Positions 17,426 to 26,167 of a DNA stretch of 64,000 nt are shown here, piece by piece. The stretch comes from Kaistella polysaccharea (GTDB lineage: Bacteria > Bacteroidota > Bacteroidia > Flavobacteriales > Weeksellaceae), in assembly GCF_020410745.1 (NCBI RefSeq), contig NZ_CP084528.1, positions 1,922,001 to 1,986,000 of the forward strand, in the 5' to 3' direction. The number at the start of each line of letters is the position of its first letter. The first letter of the stretch is position 1. The position numbers and the translations under genes are program-made. Under the pieces are notes generated by a model. That model was not told the DNA's origin and searched no databases. It saw only the letters and a list, made by a program, of their open reading frames with translations.

Positions 17426-18384
17426 AGCGAATTTTAGCATATCGATTTTCCGCTTTCGGTGATGTTGCAATGACCGTTCCTGTTTTCATTGAATTTTTGG
17501 AGCAAAATCCTAATGTTGAGGTTATAATGGTTTCCCGGACACAGTTCAGTGCACTTTTCGAAGGAATTCCAAATTTGACTTTTAAAGGAATTAACCTCGA
17601 TGATTATAAAGGAATTTTCGGTTTAAGAAAGTTGGGTGAAATTTTGATTCAAGAGTTTAAACCTGATTATATTGCCGATTTACACGACGTAATCCGCACA
17701 AAAGCGCTTAATCTTTTCTTTGTAAAAAAAGGGTTTAAAATTTATAAAATAAATAAAGGGAAAGACGAAAAAGATGAACTTACCGATATTTGGAATTTAG
17801 AGAAACACCAACTTAAATCCACGAGCGAAAGGTATGCAGATGTTTTCCGTGCGATGAATTTTAAGCTAGAACTTTCCCACACTTATAGGCCGAGAGGCGA
17901 GAAGTCCGGAATTGGCGTTGCGCCTTTCGCACAACATAAGGGGAAAATGTTGCCGCTCGAAAAAACATTTGAAGTCGTACGCATTCTGGCAAAAAAAAAT
18001 GAAATATATTTTTTTGGTGGCGGTCCGGAAGAAACTACAATTTTGAATTCCTGGCAAGAGCAAATTCCGAATACTACGAATTTAGCGGCGTCGCACACTT
18101 TAAAGGAAGAGTTGCAAAAAATAGCAAGCTTGGAAGTGATGATATCCATGGATTCTGCGAATATGCATTTGGCAAGTTTAATGGGTACAAGATGTATTTC
18201 CGTTTGGGGTTCTACGCATCATTATGCGGGATTCCTCGGCTACGGACAAAGCACAAAAGATGTCGTTCAGGTGAAAGATTTAACCTGCCGGCCGTGTTCT
18301 GTTTTTGGTGATAAAAAATGTTACCGCGGTGATTGGGCCTGTCTTGAAGAATTAAATATTCAGAAGATTATTGATTTGGTTTAA
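17422..18384 (+). CDS. Glycosyltransferase family 9 (heptosyltransferase-like)
   Basis: 320 residues with a GTG start overlapping the sufE stop by 4 bp. N-terminal KRILAYRFSAFGDVAMTVPV and C-terminal HTLKEELQKIASLEVMISMDSANMHLASLMGTRCISVWGSTHHYAGFLGYG match the ADP-heptose:LPS heptosyltransferase family, including the D-SANMHLA donor-site signature. It ends with a cysteine-containing CRPCSVFGDKKCYRGDWAC segment also seen in LPS heptosyltransferases. Likely role: adding heptose or a similar sugar to the lipooligosaccharide core at the inner membrane. A terminator follows at once. Confidence 0.87.
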   Translation: MKRILAYRFSAFGDVAMTVPVFIEFLEQNPNVEVIMVSRTQFSALFEGIPNLTFKGINLDDYKGIFGLRKLGEILIQEFKPDYIADLHDVIRTKALNLFFVKKGFKIYKINKGKDEKDELTDIWNLEKHQLKSTSERYADVFRAMNFKLELSHTYRPRGEKSGIGVAPFAQHKGKMLPLEKTFEVVRILAKKNEIYFFGGGPEETTILNSWQEQIPNTTNLAASHTLKEELQKIASLEVMISMDSANMHLASLMGTRCISVWGSTHHYAGFLGYGQSTKDVVQVKDLTCRPCSVFGDKKCYRGDWACLEELNIQKIIDLV

Positions 18385-18390
18385 ATTAAT

Positions 18391-18425
18391 AATCCTTCCC
18401 AATTTTGGAAGGGATTTATTTTTGT
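18391..18425 (+). terminator. Hairpin terminator after the GT9 gene
   Basis: Stem AATCCTTCC / GGAAGGGATT with one bulge, then a T-rich stretch ending in TTTTTG. It ends the plus-strand glycosyltransferase unit. Confidence 0.6.
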
Positions 18426-18440
18426 CTCCTGGCGAAAAAG

Positions 18441-18521
18441 GAGATGAAATAAATTTTAGCCCCGATGGGAGCGGCATCCTGCGCGCCACGATAGTGGGAA
18501 GCAGATAAAGCGGACAGCGGG
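18441..18521 (+). repeat. Dispersed intergenic repeat, copy 2 (plus orientation)
   Basis: GAGATGAA at 18441-18448, left arm TAGCCCCGATGG-AGCGG-ATCCT at 18457-18480 and right arm AAAGCGGACAGCGGG at 18507-18521. The 26-base centre differs from copy 1 and does not form the same hairpin. Copy 1 lies at 7578-7660 in inverted orientation. Both copies lie in intergenic DNA, here between the convergent GT9 and manC genes. Confidence 0.8.
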
Positions 18522-18567
18522 TATGATTTATAAAAGAAGCGGAGTTTGCGCGCTCCCTGTTTTAATT

Positions 18568-19650
18568 TTACAGAAATTTATCACCCTTTTTCAGGTTTTT
18601 CAAATCCTGAACGTACTCTTTGATCAGTTGGTCGTTTTCGCGTGGACAAATCAGCAATGCTTTGTCGGTATCAATTATAATGTAGTTTTTAAGACCATCA
18701 ATAACGGCAGCTTTATTTTTATTCTTAAGGTTGATGATGTTTCCTTTTGAGTTATAAGTCAAGATATGGCGGGACTTTAAGGCATTTTTGTTGTTATCCT
18801 TGGCGGCATTTTCATAAATGGATGTCCAGGTACCAAGATCGCTCCACCCAATATCTGCGGGAATTACAAATACATTTTTGGCTTTTTCCAGAATACCATT
18901 GTCGATGGATATTTTGGCCACCTTTGGGTAAATAACGTCGATGCATCTTTCTTCTTCCGCAGTGTTATATTCGCAGCTTTCGAAATGTTGGGACATTTCG
19001 CTGAGGTATTCATCGAAAGCTGCTAAAATCGTTTGAACATTCCAGACAAAAATGCCGGCATTCCACAAGAAATCGCCACTTTCCAGAAAAGTACGGGCTA
19101 TTTCTAAATCGGGTTTTTCAGTGAAAGTTTTAACTTTAAAATAATCCCATTCCTGATTTTCTACAAACTGAATATAGCCGTAGCCCGTCTCTGGTCGAGT
19201 TGGTTTGATGCCTAAGGTAATGAGATAATCTTTGGTCGCTGCAAGGTTTAAAGCCAGTTCAATTTTCTGAAGAAAAACAGTTTCGTTTAATATTAGGTGA
19301 TCCGCGGGAAGTACAATAATATTGGCCTGCGGATTTTTATCGGCAATTTTTCGGGCCATATACATATTGCAGGCTGCCGTATTTTTCATCATCGGTTCCC
19401 CAACGATATTTGCAGGATTTAAATCGGGCAACTGTTGCTCGGTTAAGGTGATATATTCTTTGCTGGTAATTACATAAATATTTTCCGGCGCTACAATCTT
19501 GCTGATTCTGTCATAAGTTTGCTGGATCATCGTACTACCGGTTCCCAAAATATCCTGAAATTGCTTTGGATATTTCTGGGTGCTCATCGGCCAAAATCTA
19601 CTCCCGACGCCTCCTGCCATTATAACGCAGTAATTATTTGATTCTGACAT
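18568..19650 (-). CDS. manC: Mannose-1-phosphate guanylyltransferase
   Basis: 360 residues. Makes GDP-mannose from GTP and mannose-1-phosphate. The nucleotidyltransferase signature MAGGVGSRFWPMSTQKYPKQF is at 10-30, with VLPADHLI and FTEKPDLEIA further on. The length corresponds to the guanylyltransferase domain plus its left-handed beta-helix end; the phosphomannose isomerase domain of the bifunctional form is absent. Only 2 bp separate it from the SprT-like gene upstream, so it is likely the last gene of a tolC-sprT-manC transcript. GDP-mannose would feed surface glycan synthesis by enzymes such as the neighbouring glycosyltransferases. Confidence 0.93.
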   Translation of the reverse strand: MSESNNYCVIMAGGVGSRFWPMSTQKYPKQFQDILGTGSTMIQQTYDRISKIVAPENIYVITSKEYITLTEQQLPDLNPANIVGEPMMKNTAACNMYMARKIADKNPQANIIVLPADHLILNETVFLQKIELALNLAATKDYLITLGIKPTRPETGYGYIQFVENQEWDYFKVKTFTEKPDLEIARTFLESGDFLWNAGIFVWNVQTILAAFDEYLSEMSQHFESCEYNTAEEERCIDVIYPKVAKISIDNGILEKAKNVFVIPADIGWSDLGTWTSIYENAAKDNNKNALKSRHILTYNSKGNIINLKNKNKAAVIDGLKNYIIIDTDKALLICPRENDQLIKEYVQDLKNLKKGDKFL

Positions 19651-19652
19651 AT

Positions 19653-20243
19653 TTAACTAATTTTTTCTACCCGAGCTAAGGGTTTAAAGATGTATTTTTT
19701 TCCGTTCTCGGTATTCAAACAAAGATAGTTTTTTTTCCGCTTCTCTTCAATGATATAAGTCTGTTTGCGGTAGGTAAAACGGTCATTTACCGTAAGGTCT
19801 TCAATATAAGAGCTTTCGTCTTCGTAATTTTCGATATGAAAGTAGCGGACGAGTTCTGGACTCGACATAAAATTGGCTTTAGGAGCCTTTGCGAACCTCC
19901 GAATGATGGGTTTTAAATCATCTGTATAAATATCGATGCTTTCTAATAACATCAAACTGAAAGTCTGTTTCCATTCCGCACCGTGCGCCGAAATGCGATT
20001 GTTAAATTTCTCAAAAGCGATAAGATGCGCCAATTCATGAGTGAGTACAAAAAAGAAAAGTGGTGGCTGTAAAGTAGAATTGATGGTAATTTGATGAGAT
20101 CGATCGGGCATTTTTCGATAGTCGCCTAATTTTGAATTTCTGCCGCGCGTGACTTTAATGTGAATGGTATAATCTGCGAACCACTTTTTTAAATAAATTA
20201 AACTGTGCTCCGGTAAATATTTATCTAACAGCGTTATTGACAT
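19653..20243 (-). CDS. SprT-like metalloprotease-domain protein
   Basis: 196 residues. The zinc motif H69-E-L-A-H73 with the following H87 (SAHGAEW) is the SprT/Spartan arrangement. The N-terminal sequence LLDKYLPEHSLIYLKKWF and the C-terminal small beta region (IFKPLARVEKI) match the flavobacterial SprT-like family. Whether it cleaves DNA-protein crosslinks, as eukaryotic Spartan does, is unknown. It lies 30 bp after tolC and 2 bp before manC on the same strand. Confidence 0.85.
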   Translation of the reverse strand: MSITLLDKYLPEHSLIYLKKWFADYTIHIKVTRGRNSKLGDYRKMPDRSHQITINSTLQPPLFFFVLTHELAHLIAFEKFNNRISAHGAEWKQTFSLMLLESIDIYTDDLKPIIRRFAKAPKANFMSSPELVRYFHIENYEDESSYIEDLTVNDRFTYRKQTYIIEEKRKKNYLCLNTENGKKYIFKPLARVEKIS

Positions 20244-20273
20244 TTAGAAAGAAATAAATTTGAGATTTAACTC

Positions 20274-21614
20274 CTATAAAGTTAAAGGAATTCCCGCGTA
20301 GAAATTTAATAATTTCAAACTGAAAAGATAATTATACTTTGCTTGGGCAACGCTTCCCTGCGCATTCGCGTAATTATTTCGGGCGCTGTTAAGGTCATAA
20401 ATCGTGGCACGACCCGCATTATAACTTTTTTCAGTAAAGTCAAGCGCCAATTTTGCACTTTTTTCAGCTTCGCGGGAAGCAACGAAGGATTCATAATTAC
20501 TTTCCGCATCGAACTGCGCTTTCTGTACGTTTTGTAAAACTTCCTGTTTCTGAAGAAGTAAAGCGTTTTTTGCAATCTCTTCGCTAATTTTAGACTGTTC
20601 TACATTTAACCGTGTAATTCCTTTATTAAAAATAGGAATGCTGGCAGACACACCAACTTGTTGCCCGAAGTTATCTTTGTATTGTTTAAAAAATCCGCTT
20701 TGGTTAATTTTACTTCCTGTAAGATCTGTTCCCGCATTAAAAAGATAAAAATAAGAAGTTCCTAATCCAGCATTTGCTGAAATCGTGGGCCAGAAAGCTG
20801 TTTCCGTTATTTCTGTCTGCGCTTCCGCGGATTTTATGCGACTTTCTGCGGCTTTTATTTGGGGTTGATTTTCAAACGCTTTATCCAGGATTTGAGCTGC
20901 CGTATATAAAGGAGCTTCGATATCGTCCTGAACACTAACATTTTGGATGTCGAAATTCTTATAATCTGGAAGTTGCAGAAGCATTGCTAAAGAAAATAAA
21001 CTTCGATCGGTATTAATTTCTGCAGTTTTAACATTAAGTTTTTCCCGTGCTAAAGCCGATTCCGCTTCCGCTAAGATCGTTTGAGCCGTTGTACCCACTT
21101 GTGTTGTAATCTTAGCTCGTTGATACAGTTTCTCCGCATTTTCTAAAGCACTTTTTGAAATGGTGGTCACTTCGCGATTGAGTAAAACAGATAAGTACTG
21201 CTGTGCAATCTGGAGCGAAATATCATTTTTCACCCTTTCAACATCATATTGAAAAGCCTCTACTTTAAATTGATTTAGTCGAATATTTTTTTCGATTTTA
21301 CCGTGATTAAAGAGCAACATATCTGCACCTACATTCGCACTGTTGCTGAAATTATCGTTACTGCCGGTACGGCCGAAGGTATCACGACCTTGACCAAAAC
21401 TCGCAGTATTATTAACATTCCCGGATACTGAAGGAAGATATTGGCGTTTCGCGATCGAAAGATTATAATCCTGAATTTTTTGATTGAATTGTGTTTCAAT
21501 AACCTGCAAATTATTTTCAACGGCATAATTCACACATTCCTGAAGCGTCCATTTTTTTTGAGAAAAGAGAATGGCAGACATAAAAGTCAGGATAAAAAAG
21601 GCAGATTTTCTCAT
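20274..21614 (-). CDS. TolC family outer-membrane efflux protein
   Basis: 446 residues. A signal peptide (MRKSAFFILTFMSAILFSQ) is followed by the two-fold repeated helical-hairpin/beta architecture of TolC; LQECVNYAVENNLQVIETQFNQKIQDYNL opens the first repeat and SYNAGRATIYDLNSARNNYANAQGSVAQAKYNYLFSLKLLNFYAG closes the second. Three copies would form the channel through the outer membrane. The usual partners (periplasmic adaptor and inner-membrane pump) are not adjacent, so its pump is encoded elsewhere or it is shared by several systems. Confidence 0.93.
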   Translation of the reverse strand: MRKSAFFILTFMSAILFSQKKWTLQECVNYAVENNLQVIETQFNQKIQDYNLSIAKRQYLPSVSGNVNNTASFGQGRDTFGRTGSNDNFSNSANVGADMLLFNHGKIEKNIRLNQFKVEAFQYDVERVKNDISLQIAQQYLSVLLNREVTTISKSALENAEKLYQRAKITTQVGTTAQTILAEAESALAREKLNVKTAEINTDRSLFSLAMLLQLPDYKNFDIQNVSVQDDIEAPLYTAAQILDKAFENQPQIKAAESRIKSAEAQTEITETAFWPTISANAGLGTSYFYLFNAGTDLTGSKINQSGFFKQYKDNFGQQVGVSASIPIFNKGITRLNVEQSKISEEIAKNALLLQKQEVLQNVQKAQFDAESNYESFVASREAEKSAKLALDFTEKSYNAGRATIYDLNSARNNYANAQGSVAQAKYNYLFSLKLLNFYAGIPLTL

Positions 21615-21712
21615 GGATTATTTTAATGAATAAGACGAGAGTTTTGGCGAATTGTTACAAGTGAATTCTTGATGGATCTGTTTACTTCGTATCGTATTTT
21701 GAACAAATGGCA

Positions 21713-21898
21713 TTATAAGCCATCTTTATAAGCCGTTTCTCCCACGAAATATCCAAATTGATAAAGCAAAAAGAGCACGACTAAAATTGCAATAACCGTA
21801 AAAGCAATTTTTCTTGAGTTCCATTTTAGATTTTTATTACTCGAATTATAAAAAATATCGGTTCGCTCTCTCGAGGTCTTTCTGTTCTCTTGTTTCAT
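21713..21898 (-). CDS. Small single-pass membrane protein, unknown function
   Basis: 61 residues. A basic N-terminus (KQENRKTSRERTD) is followed by one clear transmembrane helix (IAFTVIAILVVLFLLYQFGYFVG) and a short charged tail. It lies 75 bp downstream of the MutS-family gene on the same strand. Coding status rests on the well-formed membrane helix and position; no family is recognised. Confidence 0.5.
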   Translation of the reverse strand: MKQENRKTSRERTDIFYNSSNKNLKWNSRKIAFTVIAILVVLFLLYQFGYFVGETAYKDGL

Positions 21899-21973
21899 AA
21901 AATAGTTTTTGCAAATTACATCAATTTTTTATTCAATTAAGATTGTTCAAAATATTGCTAAATTATCTTCCTG

Positions 21974-23767
21974 CTAAAGGTCGATGATCCCAAATTTCCT
22001 CATCAGATAAATGGCATTCATACTTTTTGTTACTCCATTTTGAAGTTTGTAATCAGTCTCTAGTTCGCCCTCGATATTTTGAAGTTCGAAGCAGTAATTT
22101 TTTATTTTTAAAGGAAATTTATTTTCAATTTTTGTTAAATCCAAATCATGAGTTGCAATGAGACAAGAGAAGTTGACGTTGCTTTTCATTAATTTTTCTA
22201 AAAATAATTCAGAACCGGTAAGTTTATCCTGCGAATTGGTTCCTTTTAAAATTTCATCTAAAATAATAAATTGAGGTTCGCCTTCACCCAAATTTTCAAT
22301 TAAATTCCGAAGACGAAGGATCTCAGCATTAAAATAAGAAGTTCCGTCACTTAGAGAATCGCTCGTTCGCATAGAAGTAAAAAGCTTCATCGGAATAAAA
22401 CTGAATTTTTTTGCCGCAACAGGACAACCTGCCATTGCTAAAACCAAATTTGTTCCTACGGCTCGCAGAAAGGTGCTTTTACCCGTCATATTTGCACCGG
22501 TAATAATTGAAATTTCAGTTTTCTGACCGATGGTGAAATTATTAGTAACTACTTCCTTTTGAAACAACAAAGGATGTATAAGTTCTTCAGTTTGAAGTTT
22601 GACTCCTTCTTCATTGATTTGGGGAAAAATGTAAGTTGGGTTTTTGAACTTAAAAATCCCCAGCGAAATTATGGCTTCAAATTCTGCAAAAGCTTCAAAC
22701 CACTGCGGTAAATCGTCATTAATATGGTGAAATTGCTTTTCAATTTTAAGTGCAAAATTAAGATTCCACAAGAAAAAATTATTGAGAATTACGCCAATAT
22801 TTCCTTGTCCGCTTTCGTAATTTCTGAGCAAACGAGCCAATTTTTCGATTTCTTTTCGCGAAGATTTGCTCTTTCCGGATTTGAGTTTATTTTGAAGCGA
22901 CTGATTTAACTCTTCCTTGAAACTTTCATTTTCTATATGGGAAAAAACATTCAGAAACTGCTCATATTGGTTCGAATTAAAGGAAAGTTTTTTTTCTAAT
23001 TCCTGAAATTTTCTTCGATAAATATAAAGAACTATCCTCGAAATGATTAAAATACATAGGAATAGCACCCAAATGAAAGTTGCTGATATCGAGCTGAATA
23101 TCGCTAAAAGTAAAGTAACAATACTTAAAATAGGAACGACCACTGTGGCAATCTTTCCTAGAGCAGCCTTATTAAAAACTGAATTTATTTCGGTTGGATG
23201 TAAAATTTTTCCTTTAATTTCCATCGACTTCCCCAAAGTCAAAAAATAGATGTTCCACGCGATTTTCTTGGACAATTCTGTTACCGATTTTTGACGTAAA
23301 ATTATTTCCGTTTTTTCAGTACTTAAATCTAGAAGGAGATCTTTGAGTTTGCTTTTGCCTAAAGTCGTTTCACCGTAATTTAGATAACTGAAAAGCGAAT
23401 TTTTGCCCAGAATATCCAGATCTTTTGCGAACGGATGTTGATCAATGTCTTCCTCAAAATCTAGCCCCGTTTTGAATTCTGTTTTGTGAATGATTTCATT
23501 TCCAATATGAAGATAATTCTTATAAAACTGTAATTTCTCCTTTACATCGACAAGGAAATATCCTAGAATAAAAAAGAGAACAATGAAGAAAATCGCCAAA
23601 TATAAATGGATTTTCAACCCGCTTTCAAAAACGAAATATTTCAATAAAAAGTAAGTAATAGAGAGGAAGACGGCAACTCGGACCCAGCCTAAAATCGTTA
23701 GCTTTTTTTGCAGTTTTTGAAGAGTTTCTTTTTTTTCAGCTAATAATAAATTTAATTCGCCCATCAA
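21974..23767 (-). CDS. Membrane-anchored MutS-family ATPase
   Basis: 597 residues. The C-terminal ~190 residues are a MutS ATPase domain: Walker A GANMTGKST at 424-432, then SMRTSDSLSDGTSYFNAEILRL (signal-like element), Walker B FIILDEILKGTNS at 500-512 and the ATHD switch at 538-541. A MutS-like lever/core piece (HPFAKDLDILGKNSLFSYLNYGETTLGK) is at 111-138. The mismatch-recognition and connector domains are absent. There are four strongly hydrophobic segments, at about 27-48, 54-74, 205-226 and 230-250, so the protein is probably embedded in the inner membrane. No Smr nuclease domain, so it is not MutS2. Function unknown; classical mismatch repair is unlikely. Confidence 0.85.
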   Translation of the reverse strand: MMGELNLLLAEKKETLQKLQKKLTILGWVRVAVFLSITYFLLKYFVFESGLKIHLYLAIFFIVLFFILGYFLVDVKEKLQFYKNYLHIGNEIIHKTEFKTGLDFEEDIDQHPFAKDLDILGKNSLFSYLNYGETTLGKSKLKDLLLDLSTEKTEIILRQKSVTELSKKIAWNIYFLTLGKSMEIKGKILHPTEINSVFNKAALGKIATVVVPILSIVTLLLAIFSSISATFIWVLFLCILIISRIVLYIYRRKFQELEKKLSFNSNQYEQFLNVFSHIENESFKEELNQSLQNKLKSGKSKSSRKEIEKLARLLRNYESGQGNIGVILNNFFLWNLNFALKIEKQFHHINDDLPQWFEAFAEFEAIISLGIFKFKNPTYIFPQINEEGVKLQTEELIHPLLFQKEVVTNNFTIGQKTEISIITGANMTGKSTFLRAVGTNLVLAMAGCPVAAKKFSFIPMKLFTSMRTSDSLSDGTSYFNAEILRLRNLIENLGEGEPQFIILDEILKGTNSQDKLTGSELFLEKLMKSNVNFSCLIATHDLDLTKIENKFPLKIKNYCFELQNIEGELETDYKLQNGVTKSMNAIYLMRKFGIIDL

Positions 23768-23770
23768 ATA

Positions 23771-24160
23771 TTAATCTTTTTTCAACTCGCCTATCCTACT
23801 CACAATCGGCAAAGAGAAAATACCGCTCGTCTGTAAATAATGTTCGTAAAAAACATTGGCTTTTTCAGCAAAATCAGGATTTGGATTTTGTTTGTTTTTA
23901 AAGTAAAAAAGATGTCCCAGCAACTCAAAGTAGGGAATATGATGGCTTTTATCTTTTTCGGTAATTAACTGAACAATTTCATCAGTAGATTTCGTCGACA
24001 AAGTTTCGAAATCCATTTTGAAAGTATCATTCATATTCGTATCAAATACTCTTTGAAGTTCTACTAAATCGCCTTCATTTTTGCCACCTAAAATCATTTT
24101 AGATAGAAATTCCGAAAACTGCTTTACAATTCTGATGATGTAGTCTTTATCGTGGATCAT
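23771..24160 (-). CDS. Small cytosolic helical protein, DUF6483-like
   Basis: 129 residues, no signal peptide or membrane segment, predicted helical. The N-terminus MIHDKDYIIRIVKQFSEFLSKMILGG resembles the DUF6483 group, but the match is from memory and not firm. It sits between the nucleoside-recognition protein gene (28 bp) and the MutS-family gene (3 bp) on the same strand, so it is almost certainly co-transcribed with them. Confidence 0.6.
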   Translation of the reverse strand: MIHDKDYIIRIVKQFSEFLSKMILGGKNEGDLVELQRVFDTNMNDTFKMDFETLSTKSTDEIVQLITEKDKSHHIPYFELLGHLFYFKNKQNPNPDFAEKANVFYEHYLQTSGIFSLPIVSRIGELKKD

Positions 24161-24188
24161 TTTTATTTATTTTTTAAGAGCTATTATT

Positions 24189-25592
24189 TTAGGCAAAAAA
24201 GATATAGGCCAAAATTACCGACGTAATAATTCCCACCAAGTCTGCCATTAACATTGCGGTTACGGTATAGCGGGTATTTTTAATGCCAACCGCTCCAAAA
24301 TAGATTGCGATGACGTAAAAAGTAGTGTCTGAACTCCCCTGTAAAACCGCTGCAAGTCTCCCTTGAAAACTGTCTGCACCGAAAGTCTGCATCGTATCAA
24401 CCATCATTCCTCGTGCGCCGGACCCAGAAAGTGGTTTGATCAAGGCGGTTGGCAAGCCATCTACAAATCGGGTATCAAAACCTACGACTTGTGCCACCCA
24501 TTTCATACCATCAATTAAAACATCAAAAACGCCTGAAGTACGAAGCAGGGAGATTGCAATAAGCATTCCGACCAAATATGGAATAATTTTCACACACGTC
24601 CAAAATCCTTCTTTTGCGCCGTCGATAAATGCATCGAACACATTAATCTTTTTATAAAGTGCTCCCATCACAATGGCGAAGAAAATTAGGAGAATAATTC
24701 CATTGCTCAAGAGCATGCTGAAATTATCCAGACCTTCTTTGCTTAAATTCACCAAATAGACAACGAGCAGAGCGATGATGGCAGAAATACCTCCAACATA
24801 AGCAATAACAACGGGTTGAAGTAAATTTATTTTTTGATAAAGGGAAACAAAGATCATGGCCGCCAGAGTTGCCGCAAACGTGGCAATCATGCAGGGAAGG
24901 AAAATATCTGTGGGAGTTACGGAGCCCATTGAAGCCCTGATCGCGATAATAGAAACAGGAATAAGAGTCAGCCCGCCGGCGTGCAAGCATAGAAACATAA
25001 TTTGTGAATTACTGGCACGTTCCTTATCAGGATTTAATGTTTGTAAGCTTTCCATGGCCTTTAAACCAAAAGGCGTAGCAGCATTATCCAAACCGAGTAA
25101 ATTAGCGGAAAAATTCAGCAACATATGTCCGAACGAAGGATGATTTTTTGGAATTTCCGGAAATAATTTGGAGAAAAAAGGTTGAATCATTCGCGAGAGT
25201 AGATTGATACCGCCGGCTTTTTCGGCAATGCTCATAAAACCCATAAAAAGGGTCATAATTCCAATTAAACCCAGACAGATTTTTACTGCAGTTTCAGAGG
25301 TTCCAATCACACCGTCTGTTTGCTGAACGCGGTAAACTGCGACTTGAGATTTTGCAGAATCTGTTTTGTAATGAATCCTGTTTTGATCGAAAGTAGGTTT
25401 TAAGATCAATGCATTTTGAATGTCGGGATTTAAATCACCGATATTTTGTGTGGCAATTCGTACCGTATCACCGCTTTTACCAACCACCATATCGTTATAT
25501 ATGGCTTTGTAATGGTCAGAAAAAACATACTTAATGCTGGCTACGATAATTGCGACAATAATAAATGCACTCCAGATTCTGCTTAAAACCAT
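24189..25592 (-). CDS. Nucleoside-recognition (Gate) domain membrane protein, SpmA-SpmB-like
   Basis: 467 residues with about 9-11 transmembrane helices. The two halves resemble spore maturation proteins A and B fused: the N-terminal half carries LLNFSANLLGLDNAATPFGLKAMESLQTLNP (SpmA signature) and the C-terminal half GLPTALIKPLSGSGARGMMVDTMQTFG and LQGSSDTTFYVIAIYFGAVGI (SpmB signature). An extracytoplasmic insert follows the first helix. In spore formers these proteins affect core dehydration; in this non-sporulating lineage a transport role is likely but the substrate is unknown. First gene of a probable operon with the small helical protein and the membrane MutS-family ATPase. Confidence 0.88.
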   Translation of the reverse strand: MVLSRIWSAFIIVAIIVASIKYVFSDHYKAIYNDMVVGKSGDTVRIATQNIGDLNPDIQNALILKPTFDQNRIHYKTDSAKSQVAVYRVQQTDGVIGTSETAVKICLGLIGIMTLFMGFMSIAEKAGGINLLSRMIQPFFSKLFPEIPKNHPSFGHMLLNFSANLLGLDNAATPFGLKAMESLQTLNPDKERASNSQIMFLCLHAGGLTLIPVSIIAIRASMGSVTPTDIFLPCMIATFAATLAAMIFVSLYQKINLLQPVVIAYVGGISAIIALLVVYLVNLSKEGLDNFSMLLSNGIILLIFFAIVMGALYKKINVFDAFIDGAKEGFWTCVKIIPYLVGMLIAISLLRTSGVFDVLIDGMKWVAQVVGFDTRFVDGLPTALIKPLSGSGARGMMVDTMQTFGADSFQGRLAAVLQGSSDTTFYVIAIYFGAVGIKNTRYTVTAMLMADLVGIITSVILAYIFFA

Positions 25593-25745
25593 TTTAGAAA
25601 ATTTTGTTAAAAATAACTAAAAACTTTATTTAATGGTGGAATGAGTGAAACTATTGTCATTTATTATCCGAAAAAGCTTAGAAATAAAGCATAGATGGCT
25701 TTAATGATTAAAGTAAACTTTTAATATTAGCAAGACGCATAAAAA

Positions 25746-25770
25746 AATCTGCTTTCTAAGAAAGCAGATT
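25746..25770 (-). terminator. Hairpin terminator of the small membrane protein gene
   Basis: Perfect 11-bp stem (25746-25756 / 25760-25770), 3-base loop, T-run on the minus strand immediately after. Confidence 0.8.
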
Positions 25771-25778
25771 GTGTTATT

Positions 25779-25973
25779 TTACTGAACGGCAAGAAATTCG
25801 ATTCCGTCATTGCCGTCATCTTTCGCTTGCTTCACAAAATGACGGTGAAAATCTGCATAGTAATCGTCGTAATCCTGACTTTTCTTTTTCAAGAATTTTC
25901 GCAATCCAAATAAGCCAATTCCTAAGATTATACCAAGACTACCAGCCAATATTATGTTTACTTCTTTTTTCAT
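25779..25973 (-). CDS. Small single-pass membrane protein
   Basis: 64 residues from the preferred ATG (MKKEVNIILAGSLGIILGIGLFGLRKFLKKK); an in-frame start 33 bp upstream adds a non-hydrophobic extension. One transmembrane helix, then a basic stop-transfer stretch, then an acidic/aromatic tail (QDYDDYYADFHRHF). It is followed by its own terminator. No family recognised; may be an envelope-stress or structural peptide. Confidence 0.6.
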   Translation of the reverse strand: MKKEVNIILAGSLGIILGIGLFGLRKFLKKKSQDYDDYYADFHRHFVKQAKDDGNDGIEFLAVQ

Positions 25974-26143
25974 ATTTTTAAAATTTCTCAATGGTGTGGG
26001 ATGCAAAATGTATTCCTTTCCTCAATATGCCCACACTTAAAATATGTTAAATTTAATATGTATACCCCTTACAAACTCTACAATCATAAGTTTTAATAAG
26101 GCAATATCGTTTTTTCTGAACCTTACAATTCATTTAAAAATGG

Positions 26144-26151
26144 TATTTTTG
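26144..26151 (+). promoter_or_regulatory. Candidate -7 promoter element for the prolyl oligopeptidase gene
   Basis: TATTTTTG fits TAnnTTTG and lies 16 bp before the ATG, which would give a short leader. No clear -33 TTTG at the expected spacing. Confidence 0.4.
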
Positions 26152-26167
26152 AAGAAATCCTGAAAGT

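Noticed and set aside
21974-23767. Assignment as the mismatch repair protein MutS or MutS2
   Set aside because: The mismatch-binding, connector and Smr domains are missing and membrane helices are present, so neither name fits.
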